Positions 1 through 9,394 of a DNA stretch of 64,000 bases are shown here, one piece after another. Origin of the DNA: Effrenium voratum. Lineage: Eukaryota > Sar > Dinophyceae > Suessiales > Symbiodiniaceae. The stretch is taken from NCBI GenBank assembly GCA_963377175.1, contig CAUJNA010000846.1, positions 726,604 to 790,603 on the forward strand, given 5' to 3'. Within the stretch, counting starts at the first letter, position 1, and the number at the start of each line of letters is the position of its first letter. The position numbers and the translations under genes were made by a program. Below the pieces are notes generated by a model that had not been told where the DNA came from, made no database searches, and saw only the letters and a list, made by a program, of their open reading frames with translations.

Positions 1-51
1 GGGGCCCCTGTCAAATAAACCTTTACGGGAGCACGAACGATTCCTAAGGTC

Positions 52-176
52 CTGTGGATGGACAGCATCCTGCACCACCAGAGGAAGCGTGGGTGATGGT
101 TCCCCTCGAAATACCAACAAACTCATGGTTTCAACCATGGTTTCAAAGTGGTGCGAAGGGATTTCGTCACCCACAG
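52..176. mobile_element. Family 2 palindromic element (CTGTGGATGG ends), copy 1
   Basis: The left end is CTGTGGATGGACAGCATCC and the right end is GGATTTCGTCACCCACAG followed by TA. The middle contains the family hallmark AAATACCAACAAACTCATGG and facing ATGGTTTCAACC arms. Confidence 0.7.
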
Positions 177-255
177 TATTGCAAGGGGAGCAAGGGAGCC
201 CTGTAGCTCTCAGCACTCAAAACCGCGGAGATGCGGTTGGTGAACCGTTGCAATA

Positions 256-393
256 CTGTGGATGGACAAAATCCCTTCGCACCACTTTGAAACCATAGTT
301 GAAACAATGAGCTTGTTGGTATTTGCAGGGCAATTATCATTCCGTTGGGTTTCTTACACCGGCGGTGCGATCTCTGGATTTCGTCCATCCACA
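256..393. mobile_element. Family 2 palindromic element, copy 2
   Basis: It starts CTGTGGATGGACAAAATCCC after a TA and ends GGATTTCGTCCATCCACA. The centre TTGTTGGTATTTGCAGGG lies opposite in orientation to copy 1, 80 bp away. Confidence 0.75.
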
Positions 394-498
394 TGAATGG
401 AAAACCAGGGCATCCACTTTGCGCTCTGCACCCAGCCTTGGCCATAAGAACAAATATTCTTCAGAGTCAACTTCAAGCAGGGCTGTGGGAAATGACCA

Positions 499-576
499 CT
501 TCTGTGATACAACAAAAAGGGCCCTCCAAAGACCAACCCCCCTTTATAAAGAGGGGAGTCCTTTGTATCACAGAAG
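499..576. repeat. Short palindromic element with 14-bp perfect inverted ends
   Basis: CTTCTGTGATACAA at 499-512 is the exact inverse of TTGTATCACAGAAG at 563-576. The interior carries a second inverted pair, cccccctttat/ataaagagggg. I saw no other copy in the window. Confidence 0.6.
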
Positions 577-668
577 AGTTTGGTCCCCAAAATATGGGGA
601 AACCCAACCCCGCCCCCCCCCCCCCCCCGCCCCCCGCTTAGGAGGACAAGCTTAAGAGACACCCCAAA

Positions 669-881
669 TAGTCAGGCACCCCCTGAGTTGGTGGTTTAGA
701 CTGGGTATTTGCAGGTTTGAACCCCACTTCCTTTTGAAGCCAAACAGAAATCTGCTTTCCTCCAATTGGTTGCATTGGTGATTTGGTGGTTAAGCATAGT
801 TTCCCATTTGCCAGAACCAGGAGTTGAAATCCAAATCCAGTTCCCACCAATCCAAATCCCCAATTAAAGAGTACCTGACTA
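669..881. repeat. Inverted-repeat-bounded element with TAGTCAGG ends
   Basis: TAGTCAGGCACC at the left end and GTACCTGACTA at the right end bound 213 bp containing gtttgaacccc and ggagttgaaatcc. Similar left ends occur near 5897 and 17266. Confidence 0.45.
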
Positions 882-1490
882 GTTCGCGGGTAAGGTGACA
901 TAGTCGCTCTCCTAATCCACAATTTGGTTACGGTTTCTTTGGGCGCTCGCCTGACTATTTGCCTTGAGGTGTTTGGGTAATGCTGCACCAATCCAAACCT
1001 CACTTCCGATCGAGGGGATTGGCTAAACACAGTACCCAAGCTTTTTGTTCCCCACTTAAACCCCGAACAACATGAATCAAGTGCAGGTTTGCCCCGAAAA
1101 TGCTCCAACCCCTCCCCCCCCCCAAAAAAAAAACTGAAGAAAGTGCAGGTGTTCCCCCTAAAGTGCTCCAAACCTCCCTCCCCCCAAAAAAATAATAAAC
1201 AAATTCAACAAATTGAACAAAAGAAAACCTCCGAAACGGACCGCGGGCACTTGAGACTTCCCCCAGCCCCCAGCCAGCTCCCAGCGCGGCAAGCGCCGGC
1301 CTAGCCAGGCCCTCGACGCTGTGCAGCACGGAGCGCAGCCGAGCGCCGCACACCTCCGGACGAAAAAAACCGGGAGCGAAATTCGGAGCATCCGGGTAAA
1401 GATCTGAGATGTGGAGGGGTCTGTTAGAAACCTCCCCATTAGCCAAGAAGAAGTGCTTCCCCTGGACCCTTCAGACCTAACCCTGGAATC
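882..1490. other. Unique sequence with a 2-copy tandem repeat and a GC-rich island
   Basis: No gene is seen. About 1080-1198 is a two-copy tandem duplication of roughly 60 bp (GTGCAGGTTTGCCCC and GTGCAGGTGTTCCCC, each ending in a C-run then an A-run). About 1255-1345 is a GC-rich island, open on the minus strand with an Ala/Arg/Gly-rich reading, which could be an exon. Confidence 0.4.
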
Positions 1491-1612
1491 CAGGGATCCT
1501 TACATTATACACCTGAACATTGCAACTTGTGCATGGAGGTTTCCCTTTATGCTGGTGTTGAAAAAGCAACATGTGTCAAATGGTTGCAAAATGTATCTTT
1601 TAAGGAGCCCTG
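1491..1612. mobile_element. Family 13 element (CAGGGATCCTT ends), copy 1
   Basis: It begins CAGGGATCCTTACATTATAC and ends AAGGAGCCCTG, a near-perfect 11-bp inverted pair. It contains GTTGAAAAAGCAACATGTG, shared with 12966-13085 and 28920-29025. Confidence 0.7.
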
Positions 1613-1671
1613 AAAAACCGGCGGCGTTTCATTTTTTCCCCCACGGGTCGTGTATTCCTTGGGAGGGAATA

Positions 1672-2420
1672 TCCAACTGGGTGAAATCCGAAGATTGATC
1701 AACCGGATGAACTAGGTCCTCCAGTAGTTTGAGATTGGAATAAGTTGGTACCCGTTGTTGTTCTTCTTTTTTGTCTCTTTCAGTAGGGGAACCCTCCCCC
1801 AAAAAAGGGTAAAAGGGCACTACTGGGGGACCTAGTTTAATTTCCGTTGATCCTTGGGTGTCCAACTGGGTGAAATCTGAGGATTGATCAACCAGAGGAA
1901 TCAACCAAGCTGTTTGCGACGGTCAAATGTGTCCCACAAAAATTAATGTCTTTCCCGGGTGTCCAACTGCGTGAAATCCGGGTCGAACAAAATGTCCGTT
2001 TATTTCTTTCCTGGGTTTGTGTGGTCCATTTGGGGTTTCTTCCCCCCAACTTGACCAAAGACTGCCCACGGGTGTTCCGCCAAGTTGTTCCGGGAGTTTC
2101 TTCCTTGGGGAGTGTCCAACTGGGTGACATCTGGGGATGGATCCACCGGATGAATAAACCAAGCGGTTTATTAAATAGGTGTGGCATATACCTAGGTGAA
2201 GTGTGGGGGAATCAGACCTCTGATTCCAACAACATTTCACCCAGTAACCTACTTAGGCCTGGGTTATAAACTGGGTTATAACCTACTGGGGGTGTGCGGC
2301 CAAGCTAGTAAGTGGTTAGCAAACTTTCCGAATCGAAGACCCAAGTAATGTTGACCCTGGATTTAATCAGCCCAAGTTTAGGAAAGGGCAGTGTCCAACT
2401 GGGTGAAATGTAGGGAATCT
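1672..2420. repeat. Degenerate local array of TCCAACTGGGTGAAATC units
   Basis: Variants of TCCAACTGGGTGAAATCC, several followed by GATTGATCAACC or GATGGATCCACC, start at 1672, 1861, 1961, 2114 and 2393. A family 1 element interrupts the array. No coding potential is apparent. Confidence 0.6.
1712..1835. mobile_element. Family 1 element (CTAGGTCC ends), copy 1
   Basis: CTAGGTCCTCCAGTAG at the left end mirrors CTACTGGGGGACCTAG at the right end. The interior has a pyrimidine tract ending TTTCAGTAGGGGAACC. No clear target-site duplication (TGAA left, TTTA right). It sits inside the local array built on TCCAACTGGGTGAAATC. Confidence 0.85.
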
Positions 2421-2790
2421 GATCACTTTTGGAGGGCCCAAAAGCCACCCCCCAATTAATAAACTGGGGTTGACTCATCTGGGATCAACATTATTGGGTG
2501 TTCGATTCGCCAAATTAGTAAGTGGCTAAGTAAACTGGGTTATCACCTACAACCAGGCCAACTCGACTGAGTAGGAGTTAGAATCTAGTTGGCCGTGGGT
2601 CAAAACTCTGCATTTTGGGTGAACATCAACATAGGTGGCAAATGGATGCCACCCAACATGTTGCCATAGGTTATGCCCCGGCCAGTTTATTCACTACTCA
2701 CCAACTTTGCGAATCGAAGACGCGAATCGAGCACCTAAGTCAGACAGGATGTCTCTCGTGAGGGGCTCCTTAAGGCAGTGGGCTTCTCTT
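2180..2790. other. Intergenic stretch of unclassified repeats
   Basis: It holds repeated phrases such as AACTGGGTTATAACCTACT, GTAAGTGGTTAGC and CGAATCGAAGAC (near 2326 and 2711). These recur near 18300, 21020 and 60390. No gene is seen. Confidence 0.4.
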
Positions 2791-2791
2791 G

Positions 2792-2909
2792 CTTCCAGTT
2801 GGTTAAGACCCCAGGAAAAAGAGAGAAACTTATTTCCAGGTAGTGATAAATTCCTTTTAAAACCAACAAGGGGAAAACAAAACAAAAAACATTCTTAACC
2901 AAATGGAAG
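2792..2909. mobile_element. Family 9 element (CTTCCATTTGGTTAAG ends), copy 1, 4-bp TSD
   Basis: It starts CTTCCAGTTGGTTAAGACCC and ends CTTAACCAAATGGAAG. It is flanked on both sides by CTTG (2788-2791 and 2910-2913), a perfect 4-bp duplication. The interior CCAGGTAGTGATAAATTCC is shared by the family. Confidence 0.8.
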
Positions 2910-3950
2910 CTTGGTTTTGGCTTCTATTGATTTGGTTTGGATTCTCTGTTGGTTTTGTTTTCGAGCTTCATAATGGGTTGTAAATTATTTGCTACACGCA
3001 TAACTTTAGGAGCATGACTTAACTTGGTTTCAAAGTACCTCACAACCCTAGTCTGATATTTAGGCCCCAGCCTGAACTGTGTAAGTACTGTTTCGCCTCG
3101 CTTGAAAAGGAAAGCCAAAGGAGCACCTTGATTTTGTCCCACCGACCCGTTTTGACACATTCCTATTTGGAAATAAACTCACTTCCATTTGAACATCCGG
3201 CATGATGTTCAAACCGTGGGCAGTATTCATGGCTTCCCCTTAGGTTCGCTTCCTCTTGGTCTCTCTTCAAACCGCACACGCATCGAATCCCCTAGCTTGG
3301 CAGGTAGATGCTCCATAGTCTCACTTGACTCCACTGGCCAAGAACTCTCCAAACTTTCTCTTCACTGAACTGGTCCGAAGACCAACTCGGAGAGTGAGTT
3401 ACTGTTCCCTGTTGATTCTTGATTCCATCCCTTAGACTTTTAGCACCTCCTTAGTGCAAGGCTTGGCCAATTTGACTTCGTCTGCCCTCCGCAAGGGCAC
3501 ATCCCGGCTTAGGAAGTTCGGTTTCCCCACCCAGCACACCCCCCGGAGTTCGGAAAGGCTCAACTGCGGCTTCGATGAGTCCCAACTGAACTAAAGTTGG
3601 GCTTGGAGGTCATGTTGGGCTCCTTCTCCCTTGGCTTGCCTTGGCTTGGCCTGGCCAAAGAGAGTACCCAAACTTAGATCGTTGATCCAAAAATGGTCCA
3701 AGCCCAAAAAGCACCTCTTGTCCAGCATCTCTTGTGTACTGTTTAAACTAAACTGGTCCGAAAAGTATATAAAGTTCATCACCTCTTGTGTGTGTGTGTG
3801 TTTATGTCGGAGAACTCTGCGTCCAGGGCATGACCACAGCAATCCTGATGATAGCCTCCCACATGCACACGGGCGGGTCTCACAGAGGTCCACGAACGTC
3901 TTGAGGTGCGGAAAATCAACCAGGCCACTTTCTGTGCAAATGAAATCCCG
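2910..3950. other. Low-repeat stretch, no recognised gene
   Basis: This is one of the longer stretches without recognised elements. The minus strand is open in short blocks (about 2924-3160 and 3591-3995), but I cannot assign a domain. It includes a (TG)n run at about 3785-3801. It could hold eroded retroelement or exon sequence. Confidence 0.35.
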
Positions 3951-3952
3951 TA

Positions 3953-4043
3953 CCTGGAGTCTCCATGACCCTGTAAACATGGAATAATTACCCAAAATGA
4001 AGGGGTCATGGACCCATTTTTAAAGGGTCGTGGAGACTCCAGG
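3953..4043. mobile_element. Family 3 element (CCTGGAGTCTCC ends), copy 1, TA flanks
   Basis: CCTGGAGTCTCCATGACCC at the left end mirrors GGGTCGTGGAGACTCCAGG at the right end. TA dinucleotides flank both ends (3951-3952 and 4044-4045). The centre AATTACCCAAAATGAAGGGG is typical of the family. Confidence 0.85.
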
Positions 4044-4378
4044 TATTTCTTGGTGCATGCTGGTGTCTTCGACCCCCTTTTTCGGGTGCACTTCCTCCCG
4101 GTTGGACAAAGGGAGTTCGAAGAACTACTCCTCACTTCCTGAGTGGATGGCCCAAACAAGGTCCAAACTTGTTGTATGCCTGGAGTCTCCATGACCCTTT
4201 AAAAATGGGTCCATGACCCCTTCACTTTGGGTAATGACCAACCATTTTTACAGGGTCATGGAGACTCCAGGTATTTCTTAGTGCACGCTGGTGTCTTCGA
4301 CCCGGACAAAGGGAGTTCGAAGAACTACTCCTCACTTCCTGAGTGGATGGCCCAAACAAGGTCCAAACTTGTTGTATG
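4044..4378. repeat. Duplicated spacer between family 3 copies
   Basis: The spacer at 4044-4178 (ATTTCTTGGTGCATGCTGG, then GACAAAGGGAGTTCGAAG) recurs at 4272-4378 with about 28 bp missing. This gives an element-spacer-element-spacer-element array. Confidence 0.75.
4179..4271. mobile_element. Family 3 element, copy 2, inverted interior
   Basis: The ends CCTGGAGTCTCC and GGAGACTCCAGG are present, and the interior (TTTGGGTAATGACCAACC) is in the opposite orientation to copy 1. Confidence 0.85.
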
Positions 4379-4471
4379 CCTGGAGTCTCCATGACCCTTT
4401 AAACATGGGTCCATGACCCCTTCATTTTGGGTAATGACCAACCATTTTTACAGGGTCATGGAGACTCCAGG
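4379..4471. mobile_element. Family 3 element, copy 3, tandem duplicate of copy 2
   Basis: It is almost identical to 4179-4271 and lies exactly 200 bp away. The spacer between them is also duplicated. Confidence 0.85.
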
Positions 4472-4737
4472 TGCCTCAAAAAGGGTCCAAACCCGAAAGT
4501 ATCCCAAAGTCCGAAACGGAACTCAGGCAACGAGACCATGGCAAAACAGGTCGCTGGCTGCAACACGCCTCGACTCACTTTTTTGGAGTCGGCCATGGGA
4601 GCCAACCGGGGGGAGGAGGGAGCTCCAACAAGCCCTTATTGACCCCTTTATTAAGCCCCTATTTCAAGCTTATTTGGGCTCCCTCCCCCCCCCCCCCCGA
4701 GCCCCCATGAATTATTGAGTTTGAACATACCTTCGCA

Positions 4738-4866
4738 CTTCTTGAGCGGTGCGACAAGTAGGGAATGAGAAATGGGATGCACCCAGCTTTGGTCCCCAAA
4801 GAAAGAAAACCACCAGCTGGATGTCTTATAAGGGTAGATCCCACATTCCCCACTGAGCACTAGCAA
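4738..4866. mobile_element. Family 8 element, diverged copy
   Basis: The left part has AAGTAGGGAATGAGAAATGG and the right part ends CACTGAGCACTAGCAAG, matching the family end CTGAGCACCAGCAAG. Confidence 0.55.
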
Positions 4867-5076
4867 GGTGGATTGGCCAACAACATGTCCAATCTTGTTG
4901 TTTGTCACCAATTCTCAACTTCTACGTGGCGGTTTGGAATGGTGGCTCGGATGATAGGGGGCGGTTTCCCAGCTACCCCCTGCAAGAACCAGGGGTTCAA
5001 ATCACCAAGCCTATCCAAACCAAGTAAGGATTCCTGCTTGCGAAGGTTGGGAGAACCTCTTGCTCAACGGCAATAT

Positions 5077-5201
5077 GTCCATGGGTCAAAATCCCATGCC
5101 CCCAGTGAACATCCCAATCCCCACTAGAATAGGTTCTAAAATGGGTGGTGAATTCACCTACCCCAAAATGGGATCCCAAACCGGTTTTGACAACCACCGC
5201 C
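5077..5201. mobile_element. Family 4 element (GGCCATGGGTCAAAA ends), copy 1, 4-bp TSD
   Basis: It starts GTCCATGGGTCAAAATCCC and ends GGTTTTGACAACCACCGCC. ATAT flanks both sides (5073-5076 and 5202-5205). The interior CCCAATCCCCACTAGAATAG is shared with four other copies. Confidence 0.82.
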
Positions 5202-5523
5202 ATATATCATCCTGGCTTCGGGTGGGCGAACAAAAGCAAGGATCTCCTTGGGAAACATGGTAAAGCATGCGGGACCCGTCGAATGGCCCGGATTCCGAGC
5301 CGTTGTCTTGCCCCTTCTGGGCTTGCCATTTTTCAGGGTTGGGGGGTTCGGGTGACCCAAGTCTTGGACCCGGGTGAAGCAAGCATCACAGGGGACCTTG
5401 TTTGGGTATCCCAGATATGGAGGTTTCTTAGCTTGCGCCTCTGATTGGCCCTGGCTGTCGGACCAGGATTTGCCATCCTGGCGGTCGGGTCTCAGAATTC
5501 TACTTTTTGTCGGAGAGACTTGG

Positions 5524-5643
5524 CTCAGATGCCCAGAGGATTTCATGGGAGAAAAGGGCATCCGTTGTTTTGGGGTTGGTTGAAATTCAACGGGGACCCT
5601 TCCCCCAAAAAAAAGGAAAAAAGGGCACCATGGGTCAACTCGG
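5524..5643. mobile_element. Family 10 element (CTCAGATGCCCAGTGG ends), copy 1, 4-bp TSD
   Basis: It starts CTCAGATGCCCAG and ends CATGGGTCAACTCGG. TTGG flanks both sides (5520-5523 and 5644-5647). The core GGGGACCCTTCCCCC followed by an A-run resembles the family 1 core. Confidence 0.72.
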
Positions 5644-5980
5644 TTGGGCCAAAGGCTAGGGTGATGGGTCGTTTTTGGCGCTGCTTGGGGTTGGCTGCTT
5701 TGGCTTGGAGAGTAGTTGGGGATGTTTGCGGGATTTGCGTGGTTTCACGGGGCTCGTCGCTTTTTCAGATCTGCGAAAAGTGCGTTGAACTTTGAAAGAC
5801 TCGGACGCCCAACCGCCAAACCAACAAAAAGTCTAAAAGCCTAAGGAACCAAACACCTGGGAAGCGGCAAGCTCCAGGCAGGTCGGCTATATATAGTCAG
5901 GGACCGCCTGAGTGTTGGACGGGCACCCCCGAATTCAAATTTACCAAGGGACAAGCGAACATCAAAACATGATTCTTTAA
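5644..5980. other. Intergenic stretch, no gene seen
   Basis: This is largely unique sequence. Near 5893 TATAGTCAGGGACCGCCTGAG resembles the left end of the element at 669-881. Confidence 0.35.
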
Positions 5981-6091
5981 TTAGGTCCTCCAGTAGAGAG
6001 GTTAGAATAAGAGTACTAAGTACCCTTTTTTCTGCAGTCTATTTTAGTATAGGAAAAATGGGGATGAGGGGCACCTAGCTGGGGGACCTAG
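5981..6091. mobile_element. Family 1 element, copy 2
   Basis: It starts TTAGGTCCTCCAGTAGAGAG and ends GCTGGGGGACCTAG. The flanks are TTAA (left) and TCAA (right), three of four matching. Confidence 0.82.
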
Positions 6092-6096
6092 TCAAC

Positions 6097-6154
6097 AATG
6101 GGGTCATTACCCAAAAAAGGGGTCATTCACTGGGGTCGCAAGGAGACTCCAGGA
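6097..6154. mobile_element. Family 3 fragment joined to family 1
   Basis: GGGGTCATTACCCAAAAAAG leads to AAGGAGACTCCAGG. The left half is missing. The same junction to a family 1 copy occurs at 12225-12262. Confidence 0.6.
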
Positions 6155-6227
6155 TGGAACCTGAATTTTCGGGGTCCTCAGGCTGAGCAACTTCGCCAGG
6201 CTCTGAGGGCGCGCCCATATTTCACAA

Positions 6228-6327
6228 CTGTGAATGGACGAAATCCAACTTTTGCCCTGTAAAGACCAACAAACTCATGGGTTCAACGATGCCTTCAAAG
6301 TGGTGCAAATGTTCATCCATCCCACAG
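6228..6327. mobile_element. Family 2 element, diverged copy 3
   Basis: The left end is CTGTGAATGGACGAAATCC and the right end is TTCATCCATCCCACAG. The core GACCAACAAACTCATGGG is shared with copy 1. Confidence 0.65.
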
Positions 6328-7054
6328 CATGTCCATACAAACATCACAAAGGGAAAACTCACTTTCAGTCCACTCAACAAAAGGTGAACTCTGTTTGAAA
6401 CCACCAGGTTAGAAATACGGGGAAACCTGAGCAAGGCGTCAACGTTCGCTTTGACGTACGTTTCTGCCGCCAAAAAAGAGATACGTGAGTCTATCCTTCT
6501 TCCGCTACATTGCGTAGGTCTGCAAGGGACATATCGGATACAAACTCACCCGGCTCAGGTGCCACCAGCTGAAACAAAGGGTCGTAATACTGGGGGTGGA
6601 CGAAATCTGCTTCTCACCACTTGGGATAGATGAAACCCTACACTTACCAGCTGGTCCACAACCACCATTCTGTACGGTTCAGGAGTACTCATCATCCACA
6701 TTGGGTCCTTGCCATTCTTGCATGGCAAGGAGCCCTAGGCTCAAGCGGGTCACTGAACTTCCCTAAATCAAAGGTTGATCAATTTACGGGTGTTTTCATG
6801 GAAACAATCAATCCGCGTTTTTGTGGGCTCCCTTGGAAGGGACTTGGAGGAAAGTCTGTATGAAAAGGTGATCTTTCGGAACCAACATGTTGTTTTTTTT
6901 TGGTTTTTTTTTTTTTAACGGGGAAACCAACAAATCATAAACACAATGCGGTCGCTTGAGCCAAGGATCTAAGGACGTCCCAGGGTGATTGATTTTTAGG
7001 ACCCCGCATGACAGCCGCTGGCTCGCAAGTTGTTTTCACACAAATGCAGTGATG
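6328..7054. other. Intergenic stretch, no gene seen
   Basis: This is mostly unique sequence with a T-rich run at about 6893-6917. A 10-bp match to the 3' end of the dinoflagellate spliced leader (inverse, 6957-6966) is too short to count. Confidence 0.35.
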
Positions 7055-7184
7055 TTGTGGAGGGACGAAATCCCTTCGCACCAGTTCGAAACCATGGGAA
7101 AACATCAGGTTTAGTGGCATTTACAGGGGAATCACCAACTTAGGGTTTCTTAGGTGGTGCGAAATGAATTTCATCCATCCACAG
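7055..7184. mobile_element. Family 2 element, copy 4
   Basis: It starts TTGTGGAGGGACGAAATCCC and ends TTTCATCCATCCACAG followed by TA. The middle has GGCATTTACAGGGGAATCAC. Confidence 0.75.
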
Positions 7185-7487
7185 TAGTCCAGAAACTGGG
7201 AAAACGAGACTCCTCTCGCTTGTCTTTGCCTCGTCTCATCTCTCTCCAACTCGCCTCACCTGGCCCCCGCGCCTGCCCAGAGTCTGCCTGCGCGGATATC
7301 CCCAGCCCAGAGACGTTCGAAGCCCCGGTGCCCCACAAAATGCCGCAAAGGATCCATGGCACTGTGGATGGTTGCCTCAGTTGCCCAAAGGACCCAGAAA
7401 TGAAGGTGATCACCTTTTGGGACCTTCGCTAAAAATGGACCAAACATGGGAAACCAAAAGGTCAAAAGGTCGGCTTTGGGAAAGTGA

Positions 7488-7609
7488 GTTGCGAAATTCA
7501 TTTCGCACCCCTTTGAAACCATGGTTGAAACCATCACGTTTGTTGGTATTTACAGAGGAATCATCCTTCCAGGGTGTCGTAGGTGGTGCAGGATTTCGTC
7601 CATCCGCAG
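7488..7609. mobile_element. Family 2 element, copy 5
   Basis: The left arm is degraded (TTGCGAAATTCATTTCGCAC). The right end GGATTTCGTCCATCCGCAG is followed by TA. The middle TTTGTTGGTATTTACAGAGG is typical. Confidence 0.7.
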
Positions 7610-7792
7610 TACGCTCCTGTTCATGTTGCCATAAACCTGACGTCTTTGGGTCCTGGTTGGGACTGGCTCTTCCTTAAAAAGGGAGGCAAAGTGGACAGGA
7701 GGGAAACTCGACGAGAAAGCTACGGCCACTTGGGTGCTTGTTTTAGGGCACCCCCAGGTTTTCCTGCTGGTTTTGCTTTAATTAAACCACAA

Positions 7793-7912
7793 CTAGGTCC
7801 TCCAGTAGAGAGGTTAGAATAAGGTTACCTTTTTTTTGTAGTCTGTTTTAGTAGGGGAACCCTCCCCCAAAAAAGAAACGGTAAGAAGTTAGCACCTAGC
7901 TGGGGGACCTAC
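7793..7912. mobile_element. Family 1 element, copy 3, 4-bp TSD
   Basis: CTAGGTCCTCCAGTAG at the left end and GCTGGGGGACCTAC at the right end. ACAA flanks both sides (7789-7792 and 7913-7916). Confidence 0.87.
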
Positions 7913-7968
7913 ACAACACAAACACCGGAACCAACTCCTCCCAAAAGACGCGCGCGGCACCCGCTCTT

Positions 7969-8099
7969 CTAGGGGTACCTTCCCCATTCTTTCCAGGGAC
8001 CCTTCTTTTCAGGAAACCATCCAAAAACCCAGGGTGGAACCAGATCCGGTTTTCGAAAAGAACGCTTGAAAAGAATGGACCTTCGGAATCAACCCCTAG
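7969..8099. mobile_element. Family 11 element (CTAGGGG ends), copy 1
   Basis: It starts CTAGGGGTACCTTCCCCATT and ends GGAATCAACCCCTAG. The interior CATTCTTTCCAGGGACCC and TTTTCGAAAAGAACGC is the family hallmark. Confidence 0.7.
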
Positions 8100-8970
8100 A
8101 ACTCTTCGCGGACGCGCTCACGGCGAAGAAGCGCCTCCCTTGGAGACTGAGCTCGCGCCTCGGTGAAGAGAGTCCACTCCAGCGCCTCATCTGCCTGGCG
8201 CCAAGTTGACGTATGACGGGGAGCGATGTTGATTTCTTCTTCTTCCTGTTTTTGGTTGGCAGCTAAGGAAGGCAAAAAGGGGATTGGAGCCAAAAAATCA
8301 AGAAGTGTTGGCAGTGAAGTAAAAAAGGAAGGCTTTTACCACTAAAAGGAGCAGACTTTGAATTTAGCAGTTCAATGTTAGCAGTTTGATTTAGCAATTT
8401 TGGAAGGGGATTTCAGGCACTACAGAAGAAATGGACCATAATGGACCCACCCCCAGCACCACCCAACAACCGTTGTTCTTAGTTTTGTGGAAGCGCTGCC
8501 GTCAGTTTGAAGGCACTTATGTAAAAATGCAACTCTTTGGCCTTCGCCATTTCAGTCAGAACCGTTCAACTGATCGGTACTCAAATGGCCCAACAGAACC
8601 ATGTCGAGAGTTACCAAGGAGCGGTCTTTTGTTTGTGGTTGGGATTATTCCTTAAGCTTCACATGCCCGGGTTTTGAGCAAGTGGCTCGTTTGCCTATTG
8701 CTTTTGGAATAGAATAATGCTGGGAAATTGCAAATCACATCAGTTGCTTAGAAAAGCGAACCCAGGCAACCTATGTACATAGCTCTTGTTCGTTTGGCCC
8801 CTATGTTTAATCAATTTAGAAGGCTATATAACTCCAGTTAAGAGAACCTGGAAAAAATGCTTCGGAACAGGGTTTCCTACAAAGTAAGGAAAGCAAGCTC
8901 ACTGGGGCTGCACTTCCCGGAGAAGGTCGAGAAGGACGTTTGCAGGTTTCAGGGAAAATGCTGAAGCTGC
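8100..8970. other. Unique stretch, no gene assigned
   Basis: The minus strand is open at about 8096-8293 with a charged, protein-like reading (ALEWTLFTEARAQSPREALL), a possible exon. The rest is unremarkable, with two TTTAGCAGTTC phrases near 8358. Confidence 0.35.
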
Positions 8971-9394
8971 TCACAAAAGGTCTCTCTGGCGCAATTTGGT
9001 CAAAAGACCCGTCAGGCCAAAATGTGCGAAATTGCTATTCGCGTTTGTTCTTTTGGGCAAGATTAAACCACTTTGTTCAACTACCCCCTTACAATGTTGG
9101 TTAATACCTTCGTCACTCAGCTCATGAATCCAATTGAACCGGTTTAGGATGAAACGATTCGTCAGTATGTAGTAGAAGCCCTGCGCAATTTGCACACGGT
9201 AGCCAGGTTGGAATCTGCCAAGCGGTATTCATTCATCCCAAACCCTTGGGGTTTGCCATACTCGGAATGATCTGACCCATTTGTCAGTTTTGTACTGACT
9301 TAGCCATAGCCTTTCTTGCTGCAACCACACACTTCCCTTGTCCATGTAGATGCATCTGAAGAAAGTTGACAGGCCCAGGGAACTCTTGCATACC
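8971..9394 (-). other. Open stretch downstream of the RCC1-like pseudogene, function not recognised
   Basis: Downstream of the RCC1-like repeats the minus strand is open from about 9483 to 9231 (TGA) and, in the same frame, from 9228 to a stop at 8971. The second part reads like ordinary protein (FYYILTNRFILNRFNWIHEL, then SDEGINQHCKGVVEQSG). This frame is also the frame of the upstream ubiquitin-like domain. I do not recognise a domain. It may be the eroded C-terminus of the same gene, a separate remnant, or chance. Confidence 0.25.

Noticed and set aside
2910..3600. Possible retroelement coding remnant on the minus strand
   Set aside because: Short open blocks look protein-like, but no reverse transcriptase, integrase or zinc-knuckle motif can be read.
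4930..5010. tRNA-like B-box phrase (GGGGTTCAAATCACC)
   Set aside because: No acceptor stem, anticodon arm or A box in register; similar phrases at 712, 37325 and 62870 are parts of dispersed repeats.
6957..6966. Possible spliced-leader relic (inverse of TTGGCTCAAG)
   Set aside because: Only ten bases match the 3' end of the dinoflagellate spliced leader; chance is likely and no longer match was found.
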